A stretch of DNA of 23,436 nt from Stereocaulon alpinum (GCA_018257865.1 JAEUBA010000213.1:1-23436), one strand, 5' to 3'. Shown: positions 1 through 8,614, counted from the stretch's first letter. Notes: generated by a model not told the origin, from the sequence alone. A program made the numbers and translations.

Positions 1-2370
1 AGGAGTATACGCCCTAAAGAGCTACTATAATTCCCAGCTATTAAAGACGGGAACGGGAATAAAGCGATAGACTTTAAAGGGAAGGTAGAGGCCTTAAGGA
101 GGGTCCTCTTCCCGCTCTTACCCCTAGTAGACTTAACGGATATTAAGGGGGCTAATTACCTAAAGCCTATTATAATAGATAGCGAGATTACTATAAAGGA
201 GGTAAGGGACGCGATTTAGTACCTAGTAGCGGATAAGGCCCTAGGGATTTTAGGGATCCCGAATAAGTTCTTAAGAGCGGTATATATAGAAATAGGGGAG
301 ACCTTTTAAAGGGTATTTTAAGCGTACCTAGATTATAGATACTACCTAAAGAAGTTCTGCGAAGCGAATATAGTAATACTAAAGAAGCTGAAGAAGACTA
401 ATTACTCTAAGCCTAAGGCCTATCGACCTATTATACTACTAAATATACTTAGGAAAGTATTAGAGATAGTAATAGTAAAATAACTTAGCGGAATAGCTAA
501 AGTAAATTACCTACTCTTAGAATACTAGATAGGAGGTAGGAAGAGACGTTTAGTAGAAATAGCTTTAGAGACTATTATAGACTTAATCTATATAATATAG
601 AACTAAGGTAAGAATAACGTAGCGAGTTTATTATTACTAGATATAGTAGGAGTATTCGATAATATATCCTATAAAAGGCTACTCTATAACTTAAGGATAA
701 AAGGAATCTCTAAGGGGATTATCTAGTAGACTATAAGCTTCCTTAAGGATAGAGTAATATTAATAACCCTAGGGGGTAGGACTAGTCTAGTTAAGGCGGT
801 AGAAATAGGGATCCTATAAGGATTACTAATATTACTAATCCTATTCCTCTTCTTTAATACGCTACTAATTAAAGTATACTTAAAGGTAAAGATCCTAGTA
901 TAGGTGGGAGGATTTATAGATAATATATACCTACTAGTATATAGTAAGATAACGGAAACGAACTATAGGTAGCTAGAATAGGCCTATAAGCTCTACTAAA
1001 CGTAGGCGAAAATATATAGGGCGACGTTTACGCCTTAGAAGTATAAACTAATATATCTATCGCACGCCCCTAAAAGGTTTAATATAAAGGAGACGGTATA
1101 ATTTAGTAACGTAGAGGTTAAGCCGGAAGCGAGTATTAGGGTCTTAGGGCTATATATTAATACTAAACTCCGCTAGGGCCTATATATAGCGTAGGTAAAG
1201 GTAAAGGCCGCTACTTAAGCCTAGGCGATTAAGTACCTAGTAGGATTAACTTAGGGAGCTATATTTAAGAAGTATAGGAAGGTATATAGTATAGTAGTAA
1301 GGCCTATACTTATATTCGCTACTCTAATATAGTATACCCCTACTAGGGGGTAGGGAGCTATAGAAAAGTATATTAAGACGCTCGCGATAATATAGAACGA
1401 CTACCTATAGATAGTATTTAGAGTATATAAGGTAATATTAGTCTAGGTCTTAGAAGCGGAAGTAGTTATTATACCTATTTAAACCTATCTAGACGCCCTA
1501 GTTATAAGATACTAAGTACTAAGGGGAGTATACCCCTTAATAATCGAAGGTAACCGCTTAATCCGTAGGAGACTATAGGGAAGGAGAGGAAGGGCGCGCC
1601 TAATACGCCTAACCCTATTACTAGAAAAGGAAGAATAGGCCCTGTAGGAGCTTAAGGCGAAGGATTAGGATTAAGCGGTAATAATAATAAGGAGGAAGGT
1701 ATATTAGTATAACCTAAAAACGAATATTAAGGAGTATTAAGACGTAGGCGTCCTAGTTAAGAAGATATAAGGCTAGGTAATAGCGAAGTAGATTAAGCGG
1801 TAAGAGGTATATAAGGATACTATCCCTAAGTACTCTCGTATACCTATATAGAATAAATTATTATTTAGAGAAAGGTATAACTACTACCTAAAGCTTAGGA
1901 AGGCAGAAAGCTCGATAGTAGTCTAACTCTAAAGTAGGAAGAATAGGTTTAACTACTTCCTTTATAAGGTAAGAGTACTAGGGGTCCGCAGTACCCGCTA
2001 TAGTTATAGATAGAGAAATTAGGATATAAAGTATATTCTCCTATACTACTTAGAGCTTAGCGATACTTAAAGGGAGCTTATTAAAGAGGTAGAGACTTAT
2101 AATATTAGGACTATACTAGTTAAGGTTACTAGTATAAGAGCGGCTATAAGATAGCTAGTTAGGTTAGGATTCCTAATATAGTATTAACTTACTAGGGAAT
2201 AGCTCTCCTAGTCTAAACTCCCTATTAGAGTAGAACCGGTAATAAAAACCCTAAAGATAAAGAAGCCTAAGCGTAAGTAGAAGCTAAAGGCGGCGGAGCT
2301 ACCGGAGTATTATAGGGCCTATTAGGGTAACGGAGATTATTATTACCGGTGTTATAAAGCTTAGTAGCGA
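1..2370 (+). pseudogene. LINE ORF2 remnant: reverse transcriptase plus C-terminal Cys/His region
   Basis: Frame 1 reads through the whole region if TAA/TAG are taken as RIP-mutated codons. RT landmarks in order: the block before finger/palm ending in KAYRPI near 415-435; GGRKR at 532-546; the first catalytic Asp in LDIVGVFDN at 637-663; GIL*GLL at 808-828, where LINE RTs have GIPQGSPLSP; and FIDN at 913-924 for F-x-D-D, with the second Asp now Asn. An RNase H-like stretch should lie in about 1300-1700 but I could not pin its residues. At about 1990-2060, S-Y-R...YILLYYLEL matches the C-terminal Cys/His motif of fungal LINEs with Cys and His changed to Tyr. The natural stop is uncertain because several RIP-type stops cluster after 2364. 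The reaction would be target-primed reverse transcription. It is clearly dead. Confidence 0.9.
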
Positions 2371-2545
2371 GGTTAGATAGGTAGAGTAGAACGATAAGTA
2401 AGCTAATAAGCGAAAGTTTTTAGCTAGAAGGGGCGACTCTAGAAAGGTTTCTTTCGCGTCTAGAGGGCCTTTAACCCCCCTAGATTTCCTAATAATATAA
2501 GAGAACACCCTTATTAGTATATATAGATACTAGAATAGGCGTATA

Positions 2546-2565
2546 AATCAATTAATTAATCAATC
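2546..2565 (+). repeat. LINE 3' tail of TCAA/TTAA-type short repeats
   Basis: The element ends in a short run of degenerate 4-mers (AATCAATTAATTAATCAATC). The related copy near 19131-19149 ends in cleaner CAAT repeats. The TTAA units here are the expected RIP product of TCAA. A tandem 4-mer tail instead of poly(A) is known for some LINE clades. Confidence 0.75.
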
Positions 2566-3279
2566 TAGTACTTAAATCTTAGTATAATTATATATAGTTC
2601 TTTATTATATATATCCTAGCGTATCTCTACTCCTTTAAATTTATAGCTAAAGAATATAATAGGATACTACTACTCGTCTTTACCTAGCTAGCTAAGTACT
2701 CTACCTATACCTACTTTAGAAGTATTAGTTTCTATTCTAAGCGCTTACTCCTAGTTATAGTATTCTAGAATAGGTACGGTAGTAAATACTTACTTAAGTA
2801 TTTAAAACGCCTTATATACGATATTATTAAATATAAAGGGTTACTTAACTTCGCCCTTCTTACTTTCTTAGGTTAGGTCGGTTAAAGGCGCTGCGATCTA
2901 CGAAAAGCCTTTTATAAATCGCTAATAGAAGCCTATAAAGCTAAGGAAGACTAATACGTCTTTTATAGACCCTAGTTCTGGCTACTTAGTAACTATATTA
3001 ATATATAATTACTTTATTTAGATACTACGCGGGGTTACTATAAATCCTAAAAAGGTAACCTTACTACGATTAAACGTATACTTTAGTAACTTCGTATAAA
3101 GCTAATACTTTAGTAAAGTACGCAGTACCTTTTATATATACTCCTAATATAACTCTTCTATTTCTAAGTAGATTAGCACGTCGTCTAGATAGACTATATA
3201 GTATACGTTAATATATAGCTTAAGTACTTTATTAATATATAACTAGAAGATTACGGGGGTATTTATAAGGCTAAAAGGT

Positions 3280-3284
3280 ATTAC
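3280..3284. repeat. Target-site duplication ATTAC, left of TRIM
   Basis: ATTAC precedes the left LTR and is repeated at 3838-3842 directly after the right LTR. A 5-bp duplication is typical of LTR-retrotransposon integrases. Confidence 0.9.
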
Positions 3285-3395
3285 TATAAGGCCTACGGCT
3301 ATATATACCCTATTAGGGGGTTGCTGTAAAGCGCGTAACACCCTTATATCTAAGTCTTTTGCCCTAGCGCTTTGGCGTAGTAGCAGGAACTTATA
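3285..3395 (+). repeat. TRIM left LTR (111 bp)
   Basis: Same length as the right LTR. Differences are mainly transitions of RIP type: its ends read TATAAG and CTTATA where the right copy has TGTAAG and CTTACA. It contains TTGGCGTAGTAGCAGG near 3371-3386, which resembles a tRNA 5' half or A box. That resemblance is weak evidence only. Confidence 0.88.
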
Positions 3396-3459
3396 ACTGT
3401 GTTACGCGCTTACCCTAGGGCCGCAGTAGCTTGTTAACTAGGTCTGAGTACTATCCCTC

Positions 3460-3519
3460 TAGGGTAACGCGGGGTTGACGTACTTTATACGGCACAGCTA
3501 AGGGTCGGGGTTCGAATCA
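3460..3519 (+). promoter_or_regulatory. RNA polymerase III A/B-box-like pair inside the TRIM
   Basis: GGTTCGAATCA at 3509-3519 matches the tRNA B-box/T-loop consensus. TAGGGTAACGCGG at 3460-3472 is a loose A-box match 49 bases upstream, close to tRNA spacing. I could not fold a full cloverleaf: the T stem around the loop has mismatches and no acceptor stem pairs. It may be a degenerate tRNA-derived segment, a pol III promoter, or chance. Confidence 0.4.
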
Positions 3520-3560
3520 CGCTATGTGTACGATTACGAGCGCCCGTCGCCTAAACCTAC

Positions 3561-3685
3561 CTGCTTCGGTAGACCTGCTTCGGCAGTTAAGGGCTCGCAG
3601 TGCTTAACGCCTGCGACACGCCCGAAACCTTCCTACTTCGGCAGATTAGGGCCCGCAGTGCTTAGCGCCTGCGAGGTGCCTATAC
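3561..3685 (+). repeat. Structured module with cUUCGg hairpins, duplicated at 58-base period
   Basis: CTGCTTCGGCAG (3575-3586) folds as a 4-bp stem with a TTCG loop, the very stable cUUCGg tetraloop. Two variants occur, CTGCTTCGGTAG at about 3561-3572 and CTACTTCGGCAG at about 3633-3644. After the second and third hairpins follows a second inverted repeat, CGCAG...CTGCG. Units start at about 3574 and 3632. This is the interior of the TRIM, so the motif probably serves RNA structure (packaging, dimerisation or RT pausing). That role is inference. Confidence 0.65.
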
Positions 3686-3711
3686 CCTAGATCTTAGGGG
3701 ACCAAGATTCT

Positions 3712-3726
3712 AGGAAGGGGGATAGT
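3712..3726 (+). promoter_or_regulatory. Polypurine tract of the TRIM
   Basis: AGGAAGGGGGATAGT lies immediately upstream of the right LTR. It is the expected primer site for plus-strand DNA synthesis and sets the element's orientation. Confidence 0.75.
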
Positions 3727-3837
3727 TGTAAGGCCTACGGCTATATATACCCTATTAGGGGGTTGCTGTAAAGCGCGTAATACCCCCGTATCTAAGTCTT
3801 TTACCCTAGCGCTTTGGCGCAGTAGCAGGAGCTTACA
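3727..3837 (+). repeat. TRIM right LTR (111 bp)
   Basis: Better preserved copy, with TGTAAG at the start and CTTACA at the end, followed directly by ATTAC. Its 3' part holds GCTTTGGCGCAGTAGCAGG near 3810-3828. Confidence 0.88.
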
Positions 3838-3842
3838 ATTAC
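3838..3842. repeat. Target-site duplication ATTAC, right of TRIM
   Basis: Matches 3280-3284. The Gypsy E reading frame resumes directly after it. Confidence 0.9.
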
Positions 3843-3979
3843 TTAGTACTTAAACTAGCTATAGTAAGTCTAAAAGGAGGTTTTCTACTTATCTCCTTCG
3901 CGTACCTATATCCTATAATACGTATTACGAATATTAATCTTAGTAAAGTACTTAGTACCTATAAACCTCTCTAAGGTTT

Positions 3980-4228
3980 TGTAAAGGCTAGCGACGCCGG
4001 CTCTAAGCTGGCGTACTAAGGTATAAGAGACGTAAAGTTACTAGATTTAGGTATTAAGTAATAGATATAATTATATTACTTAGTAGTAGAGTAGTAGTAG
4101 AAATAATTTCTAAAGATCCCTAAAATACGGGGGAGTCCTAGGTAGTAATACTATTACTAAGCCCTTAGACCCTAATTAATATTATTACGTTAGCGTAGCT
4201 ATAACGCGTATACGCTTAAGGGTTAATA
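3980..4228 (-). repeat. 3' LTR of chromovirus A (about 249 bp)
   Basis: Starts TGTAAAGGCTAG on the plus strand and ends just before a pyrimidine-rich tract, as in the B LTR (TGTAAAGGACTAG). A perfect-but-one hairpin (3994-4001 with 4007-4014, loop TCTAA) lies near the terminus, and B has a hairpin at the matching place. Only one copy is in the window. Confidence 0.75.
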
Positions 4229-4246
4229 GTATCCTCCCCTTTAGGC
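4229..4246 (-). promoter_or_regulatory. Polypurine tract of chromovirus A
   Basis: On the minus strand the sequence reads AAAGGGGAGGATAC directly before the LTR. The position and composition match the tract of B (8597-8612). Confidence 0.7.
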
Positions 4247-4580
4247 CCTAGTCCCTAGGTACTAAAGTATATAGAATAGACTACTCGTTAAAAACCCTTT
4301 AAACCTAGTAGGAAACGCAAGGGAAAAGAGTTAACCTAAAGGCGACGTCGTTAAGGCGGCGCCTTATATATATAGAATATCGTCTAACTATAGTAACGCC
4401 TAAATCTATTATAATATAAAAAGAATACGTAGTAGACGTAGTAGTAACGTATAGTTATTAATAAATATAATTAATTACCGGCCGTATTAGCGGGTAACAG
4501 CTGCGTTATCGTATTATTAGTTATTATTATTTTAAATAGCTTTAACGTATAGCGACGTCGCAGCGACGACGACCTACGGG

Positions 4581-4625
4581 TATATAAATAATAACTTTCC
4601 CCCTAACTTTTCTCTCTTTATAACT
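4581..4625 (+). promoter_or_regulatory. Putative promoter of the antisense gene in chromovirus A
   Basis: TATATAAATA at 4581-4590 is followed by a C/T-rich stretch (CCCCCTAACTTTTCTCTC) at about 4600-4617. The same order, TATAAATA then a CT-rich stretch, occurs in B at 8945-8990. Both face the plus strand, opposite to gag-pol. In TA-rich RIP sequence a TATA match alone is weak. The shared arrangement in two diverged copies is the real support. Confidence 0.5.
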
Positions 4626-4745
4626 CCTAATATAACTCGTACGTTCCCTAATATTAGCGTACCTATATCGTAATTAATATTACTAATATAGTTAACAGTT
4701 CTTCTCGTTATAATAATATCTAAATATTCTCTTAAGATCGTATAT

Positions 4746-4959
4746 CGCTATCGCGTAATCAGCGTATATTATTAGCTGCTAATATATTACTTATAGGTAT
4801 AACTTATATATATACTTAATATTATACGTCGCTATCGCGTAACCGGCGTATATTATTAGCTGCTAATATATTACTTATAGATATAATATATATATATACT
4901 TAATATTATACGTCGCTATCGCGTAACCGGCGCGTATTACTAGCTACTAACACTTACAG
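4746..4959 (+). repeat. 84-bp tandem repeat, about 2.5 copies, in chromovirus A
   Basis: Units starting with CGCTATCGCG lie at 4746, 4830 and 4914, a period of 84 bases. Units one and two are nearly identical. The third diverges after about 50 bases. The period is a multiple of three (28 codons), so the plus-strand frame is kept through the array, with stops recurring at the same places (GCG-TAA, TGC-TAA). Each unit ends with a branch-point/acceptor-like string: CTAAT...TTATAG twice and TACTAAC...TTACAG at 4944-4959. Element B has one unit-like segment (9130-9175) ending TACTAACTTAG. Confidence 0.85.
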
Positions 4960-5503
4960 ACTATATTATTAATATACCTTTACCCTATAGGACTTGTTTC
5001 TATACGGGGAATAACGATTATAAGCGTAGCGACGCTCCTCCCTATTAACGTTATAAGGATAGCTACTATAGACTTAATTATTATTATAAGGTATATTATT
5101 TTAATAGCTCCGCTACGTCACCTCCTAATATATCTAAATCCTAAAGCCGTTTCGTCGGTCTATATAGCGATCGGTATAGTATTATTTTACTAATAGCTAG
5201 ACCTAATAAGTATAGCGTAAGAGGAAGAAGATTAGGAAGCAGATAACTTAGTAGCGAAAAGTATAGGGTTAAATAGTAGCGACTAGTAGGGTAGCCCCTA
5301 TAATTATCGCTAATCTATAGTAATAACTCGTAGCGGCTAATCAGCGCGTTATAGAGTTAGAGTAAACTATCGCTAAATACCTAAAAGAGATTAAAAGCCT
5401 CTAGGAGTATATTAAGGCTCTTAAAGAATAAGTTATATAGCTATACTTCGGCGTAGAAGTAGCGTTAGGTTTTTTTTTCTTTTTCTTTACTAATACTAGG
5501 TAA
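4960..5503 (+). pseudogene. Antisense gene of chromovirus A, unknown product, two exons
   Basis: Lies between the pol stop and 3' LTR, on the strand opposite to pol. The frame from 4951 to 5190 has 80 codons without a stop, long for such TA-rich sequence. After it come three isolated RIP-type stops and an acidic box EEED, then DNLVAKSIGLNSS. Element B has a related protein in the same place (RYI motif, then EEED, DNLVA, SIGFNS). In both copies the frame then moves by +1. A GT-AG intron at 5276-5333 (58 nt, GTAGCG...CTAAT...CGTAG) would explain this, splitting a Thr codon as in B. Exon 2 reads as a heptad-like, Glu/Lys/Leu-rich segment (VIELE, TIAKYLKEIKSL), likely coiled coil, then Phe-rich to TAA at 5501. 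Start codon not found. I do not recognise the family. Confidence 0.55.
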
Positions 5504-5675
5504 ATATACTCACGTACGACGTCTCGCTGATAATAGATAGTAATTTAGATAGTAATTAATATAATCTTATCTCTACCCTACTAAGGTATAAGTAAGTAAG
5601 TATAAGAATTATAGAGGAGTATACTTATAGTATAAGACTATTTACCTATAAGGTTTATAATTATTATAACTTATA

Positions 5676-8361
5676 TTATCGCCGCCGCTTACTTACCGCT
5701 ATTAGTAGTATTTAAAGAACTAGAGACTATATACGCTTACTAATCGTCTACTTATTAAAGGCTTAAGTTAAGTTACGGGTATCCTTAAGCTCTTCGTCTA
5801 GTAACTACTAGTTATATTCTTTACCCTAGCTAGTCTATTTAACCTTATACTAGATACCTTACTTATCTTAGACCTTATCTATAATTTCTTTAACCTCCTA
5901 TATCTTATTATTATCGATAAGTTTAGGGGCTTATATAAAGTTCGCTAATATCTTATCGCCGTCGCGAAGGTAGTATAGCTCTAATAATAAGATATAAAAA
6001 GTATTATAGATCCTATAAGTTTATAGTAGTAGAAGGTAGTAAGCCTATACTCCTAATTTATTAGTAATCCTAAAAGGCCCTACGAATTTATAAGATAACT
6101 TTTTACTTAAGCGTTTTTACTTAAGATTCTTAGTTAATAGTATTACTAAATCTCTAACCTTATAGCTTTAAGGCTTATAATTCTTATTATATTATTTAGC
6201 TTAAGACTCTCTAGCGCGCTGTAGGTATTCTATAGCTTTATCTCTTAATACTTATAGTAATCTAATCCTCTTATTTATAGTAGGTATCCTCCCCTTTAGG
6301 GACTTATCCTTAAGTTTCTAACGAAGTTTAGAGTAGTATCTATATATTAAGTAGAATGGTGTCGTTCTAATAGAGGAATAAAGACTATTTATATATACGA
6401 ATTCTGCTATCAGTAGCTGTTTCGCCTAAGTAGTTTACTTATTATTAGTAAAGATATATAAGTAGTACTCTAGTACCTAATTCTAGCGTTCCGTCTAACT
6501 ATTAGTCTAAAGATAAAAGGCGGTACTTAGGCGGCGCTTAATCTTAGAGTAAAATAAAATAGCCGACTAAAAGGCGCTAGTAAATACCGAACCTCTATCG
6601 CTAATAATATTATTAGGTATACTATAATAGTATACTACTTTAGTATAAAAAACATCCGCTAGCTTAGTAGTATTAATTATAGTAGTAGTAGGTATATACC
6701 TTACTATCTTCGTAAATCAATTAATAATTACTAGAATAGCGTTATAAACTATATTCTTATATTTACTTAAAAGTAGACCTATAATAAAGTCTATTAAGAG
6801 CTCCTTCTATAGCTTATTAATAATAGAAAGCGAACTTAGTTCGCTATAGGGGCGATAGCAGGGAGCCTTAGTTCTTTAGTAGATATTATAAGTCTTAATA
6901 TACTTATTAACTTACTTAGAACTCCCGTACTAAAAGTATTTATAGGTAAGTAACTTATATATCTTCTTAGTGCTAAAGTACCCTACTAAGGGATTATTAT
7001 AGTATTTACTAATAAGTTCTTCCCTTAAGGCTTCGTCTTTAGGGATATATAGGCGGTTATTATTTCTTAATAAGCCTTCTAAGTCTAAAGCCTATACCTT
7101 ACTTTAGAGATAGCGCTATAACGGCGAACCCTTCTTTATAGAAAAGGATTTAGCCTAATTATTAGTAGCCTATAAGTTACGAATTAAAGTCTTAATTAAA
7201 TATTAAGGATCCTTATAGGCTGATTCTATAATACCTTTTATATCCTTTTAGGGGATAATAACTTAGAGGCCTATAATTTAAAAAGCCGGCGATATCGCTA
7301 CGATAATTCCTTTACCTTCCTTATCTCTACCCTAAAGCGCGAGTTTATTCTATAACGTTAGTAATAACTTAGTATTTAGCGGGGAACTTCCTTTATAATT
7401 AGGGCGTCGCGATAGCGGATCCGCAGGATTCGTTTTTCTAGTATAATAAGTAATTTCGAAATTAAAAGTAGCGAGCTTTAGCGCCTACCTAGCTTACTAG
7501 GGATTTAACTACTTCTACTTTATAAAGCCCTTAAGATTATTATAATTAGTAAGAACCTTAATAGTAAACGGGCTACCTTCTAGGTAGTACTACTACTATT
7601 TTATTACCGCTACTATAGCGAGTAATTCTTAGTTATAAACCTTATAATTCTACTCCGTAGGAATTATCTTCTAGGACTAAAAGGTAATTAGGTACTAATA
7701 GCTATTATTATCCGGTTACGTAAGTACTACTATAATAGTAAAGTTAGAGGCGTTAGTTTCTATACGTAACTTTACTTCTAAGTTAAAGTAGCGTAGAAAT
7801 AGTGTACTAGAAAAGATATCCTAAAGCTTTTAAAAAGTACCTTCGGTACTATTATTTTACTAAAGTTAACCTACCTTTTTCCCGTCTTTACTACCTTTAA
7901 GTAAGTCGGTTAGAGGCGTAGCTATAGCGGTATAGTTATAAATAAACCGCTAGTAGAAATTTATAAAGCCTAAGAAGACTTATATATCTTAAAAGGTCTC
8001 TAGCCTAAGCTATTCCCTAATTATCGCTACGCGTTCCTAATCTATTACTACGCTATTAGTAGATATAATAAATCTAAGAAATTTAACCCGTTTAGTACTA
8101 AACTAATACTTCTTTAGGTTAGCGAAAAGCGAGAACTAACGTAATTATTCTAGTATTTACTAAATATACTGCTAGTAGTCCGCTAGGTTCGCGCTGTAAA
8201 TTAAGATATTATTAAGATAGATAATATATAAAATATTAATAAGCCCTATAAGAGCCCTATTAATATACACTTAAAACGTCGCTGGGGTATTAGCGAGCCT
8301 AAAAGGTATAACTAAGTATTTAAAGTAGCTATAGCGGGTGCGGAACGTAGTCTTCTACTTA
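5676..8361 (-). pseudogene. Pol of chromovirus A: RT (partial), RNase H, integrase, chromodomain
   Basis: One frame on the minus strand from the B junction to TAA at 5676-5678. RT: TRYG and PFGL-like blocks at 8340-8280, then YLNN at 8208-8219 for YLDD, both Asp now Asn by G-to-A change. RNase H follows at about 7850-7450. Integrase core: LVIIN*FTK near 6720 (D to N) and KIKRRLSTAF with T-E-R downstream at 6545-6480, the usual HPQTDGQTERWN block. The GPF/Y-type C-terminal region (KKLSYKFVGPF) is near 6080. A chromodomain at about 5915-5740 shows IYEVKEIIDKV, then YKVKWT, W and E residues. The protein ends in SKRRR, as in B. Chromodomains guide integration to heterochromatin marks in this clade. 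RIP stops abolish function. Confidence 0.88.
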
Positions 8362-8596
8362 TGTAAAGGACTAGCACGCCGGCTTAACACCGGCGGTAGT
8401 AGTATAAGAGACGTGAAGTAGCTATAGGAGTAAAGGTATATTTATTACCCCCGTAGTAGTAGGAACTAATTCTTAAGGAACTTAGAATATTAGGGGAATC
8501 TAGGATAGATATATATTCGCTAAGATCCTACCCCCTAGTTATATTATATTATATAAGCCGGCGGACCCTTAGCGTATATATAGAATAGAGTTTATA
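8362..8596 (-). repeat. 3' LTR of chromovirus B (235 bp)
   Basis: Plus-strand start TGTAAAGG, end GTTTATA (RIP form of TTTACA). By hand alignment it differs from the other LTR at about nine sites, all transitions. Eight are in the first ~60 bases, where this copy keeps C or G. Hairpin CGCCGG/CCGGCG at 8377-8382 and 8390-8395 with a 7-base loop lies near the U5 end. Confidence 0.92.
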
Positions 8597-8614
8597 AGTA
8601 TCTCCCCCTCTAAG
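8597..8614 (-). promoter_or_regulatory. Polypurine tract of chromovirus B
   Basis: On the minus strand: AGAGGGGGAGATACT immediately before the LTR. It shows that the 8362-8596 copy is the 3' LTR and that the element is minus-oriented. Confidence 0.78.

Larger units (their letters stand above)
1..2565 (+). mobile_element. Non-LTR retrotransposon (LINE, Tad1/I-like), 3' part
   Basis: The window opens inside a LINE that runs to a tetranucleotide-type tail at 2546-2565. It comprises the ORF2 remnant (1 to about 2370) and a 3' untranslated part of about 190 bases. The last ~75 bases before the tail, around 2490-2545, are closely repeated at 19079-19130, so this is a multicopy family in the genome. 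The 5' end lies outside the window, so the left target-site duplication cannot be tested. On its right, a Gypsy pol remnant on the other strand begins at once, which suggests the LINE landed in that element. RIP has destroyed the coding capacity. Confidence 0.9.
3285..3837. mobile_element. 553-bp miniature LTR retrotransposon (TRIM-like), non-coding
   Basis: Two direct repeats of 111 bp (3285-3395 and 3727-3837) flank a 331-base interior. The right repeat starts TGTAAG and ends CTTACA, a proper TG...CA LTR. A purine tract (AGGAAGGGGGA) sits just before the right LTR, giving a + orientation, and a 5-bp ATTAC duplication surrounds the element. No open frame of meaningful length is present, so it must depend on another element's proteins. 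It lies in the RT of Gypsy E, and excision on paper restores that frame. The interior is clearly less RIP-mutated than the host element (many CG, CA and TG), so it is younger or was too short to be hit efficiently. No convincing primer-binding site with TGG is visible after the left LTR (3396 onward). Confidence 0.88.
2566..3979 (-). pseudogene. Ty3/Gypsy pol fragment (element E): RT and start of RNase H, split by a TRIM
   Basis: Reads on the minus strand from 3979 down. Near 3975-3900: TLERFIGTKYFTK then INIRNTYYRI, the RT block carrying the first catalytic Asp, here Asn. Next EGDK*KTSF*TYYS*FKY*V. The TRIM 3285-3837 interrupts exactly here. Removing it and one ATTAC copy restores the frame through VIPFSL (the PFGL motif). 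The YLDD box at 3180-3191 is intact, unlike in A, B and D. Toward 2600 are RNase H-region remnants (SSILLYSLAINLKE, then a NKEL box after a small frame break). The right end is cut by the LTR of element A at 3980 and the left end by the LINE. The N-terminal RT, protease and gag are missing. Confidence 0.88.
3980..8361 (-). mobile_element. Ty3/Gypsy chromovirus A, 5'-truncated
   Basis: Minus-strand element inserted in the RT of Gypsy E. It keeps the 3' LTR (3980-4228), a polypurine tract, about 1.4 kb carrying a plus-strand gene, and pol from the RT palm to the chromodomain. At 8361 it is cut by the LTR of element B, within the RT just upstream of the TRYG/PFGL blocks. Its internal sequence aligns with B along the length (4229 with 8597, 5676 with 10000, 8339 with 12660). 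The two are members of one family with clearly different LTRs. The rest of A (RT N-terminus, protease, gag, 5' LTR) does not reappear to the right of B. Confidence 0.88.

Noticed and set aside
2299..2508. Minus-strand 69-codon open frame in the LINE 3' region
   Set aside because: It overlaps the LINE C-terminus and UTR on the other strand, has no family features, and looks like a chance product of stop-poor antisense sequence.
3453..3530. A functional tRNA gene
   Set aside because: A B box is present, but the T stem has mismatches and acceptor and anticodon arms cannot be formed. At most it is tRNA-derived.
4746..4959. CRISPR-like array
   Set aside because: Units are contiguous 84-bp tandem repeats with no unique spacers, and the context is a fungal retrotransposon.
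3980..8596. A and B as one element with LTRs at 3980 and 8362
   Set aside because: The LTRs differ strongly in length and sequence, the internal regions duplicate each other collinearly, and B has its own matching 235-bp LTR at 14936.
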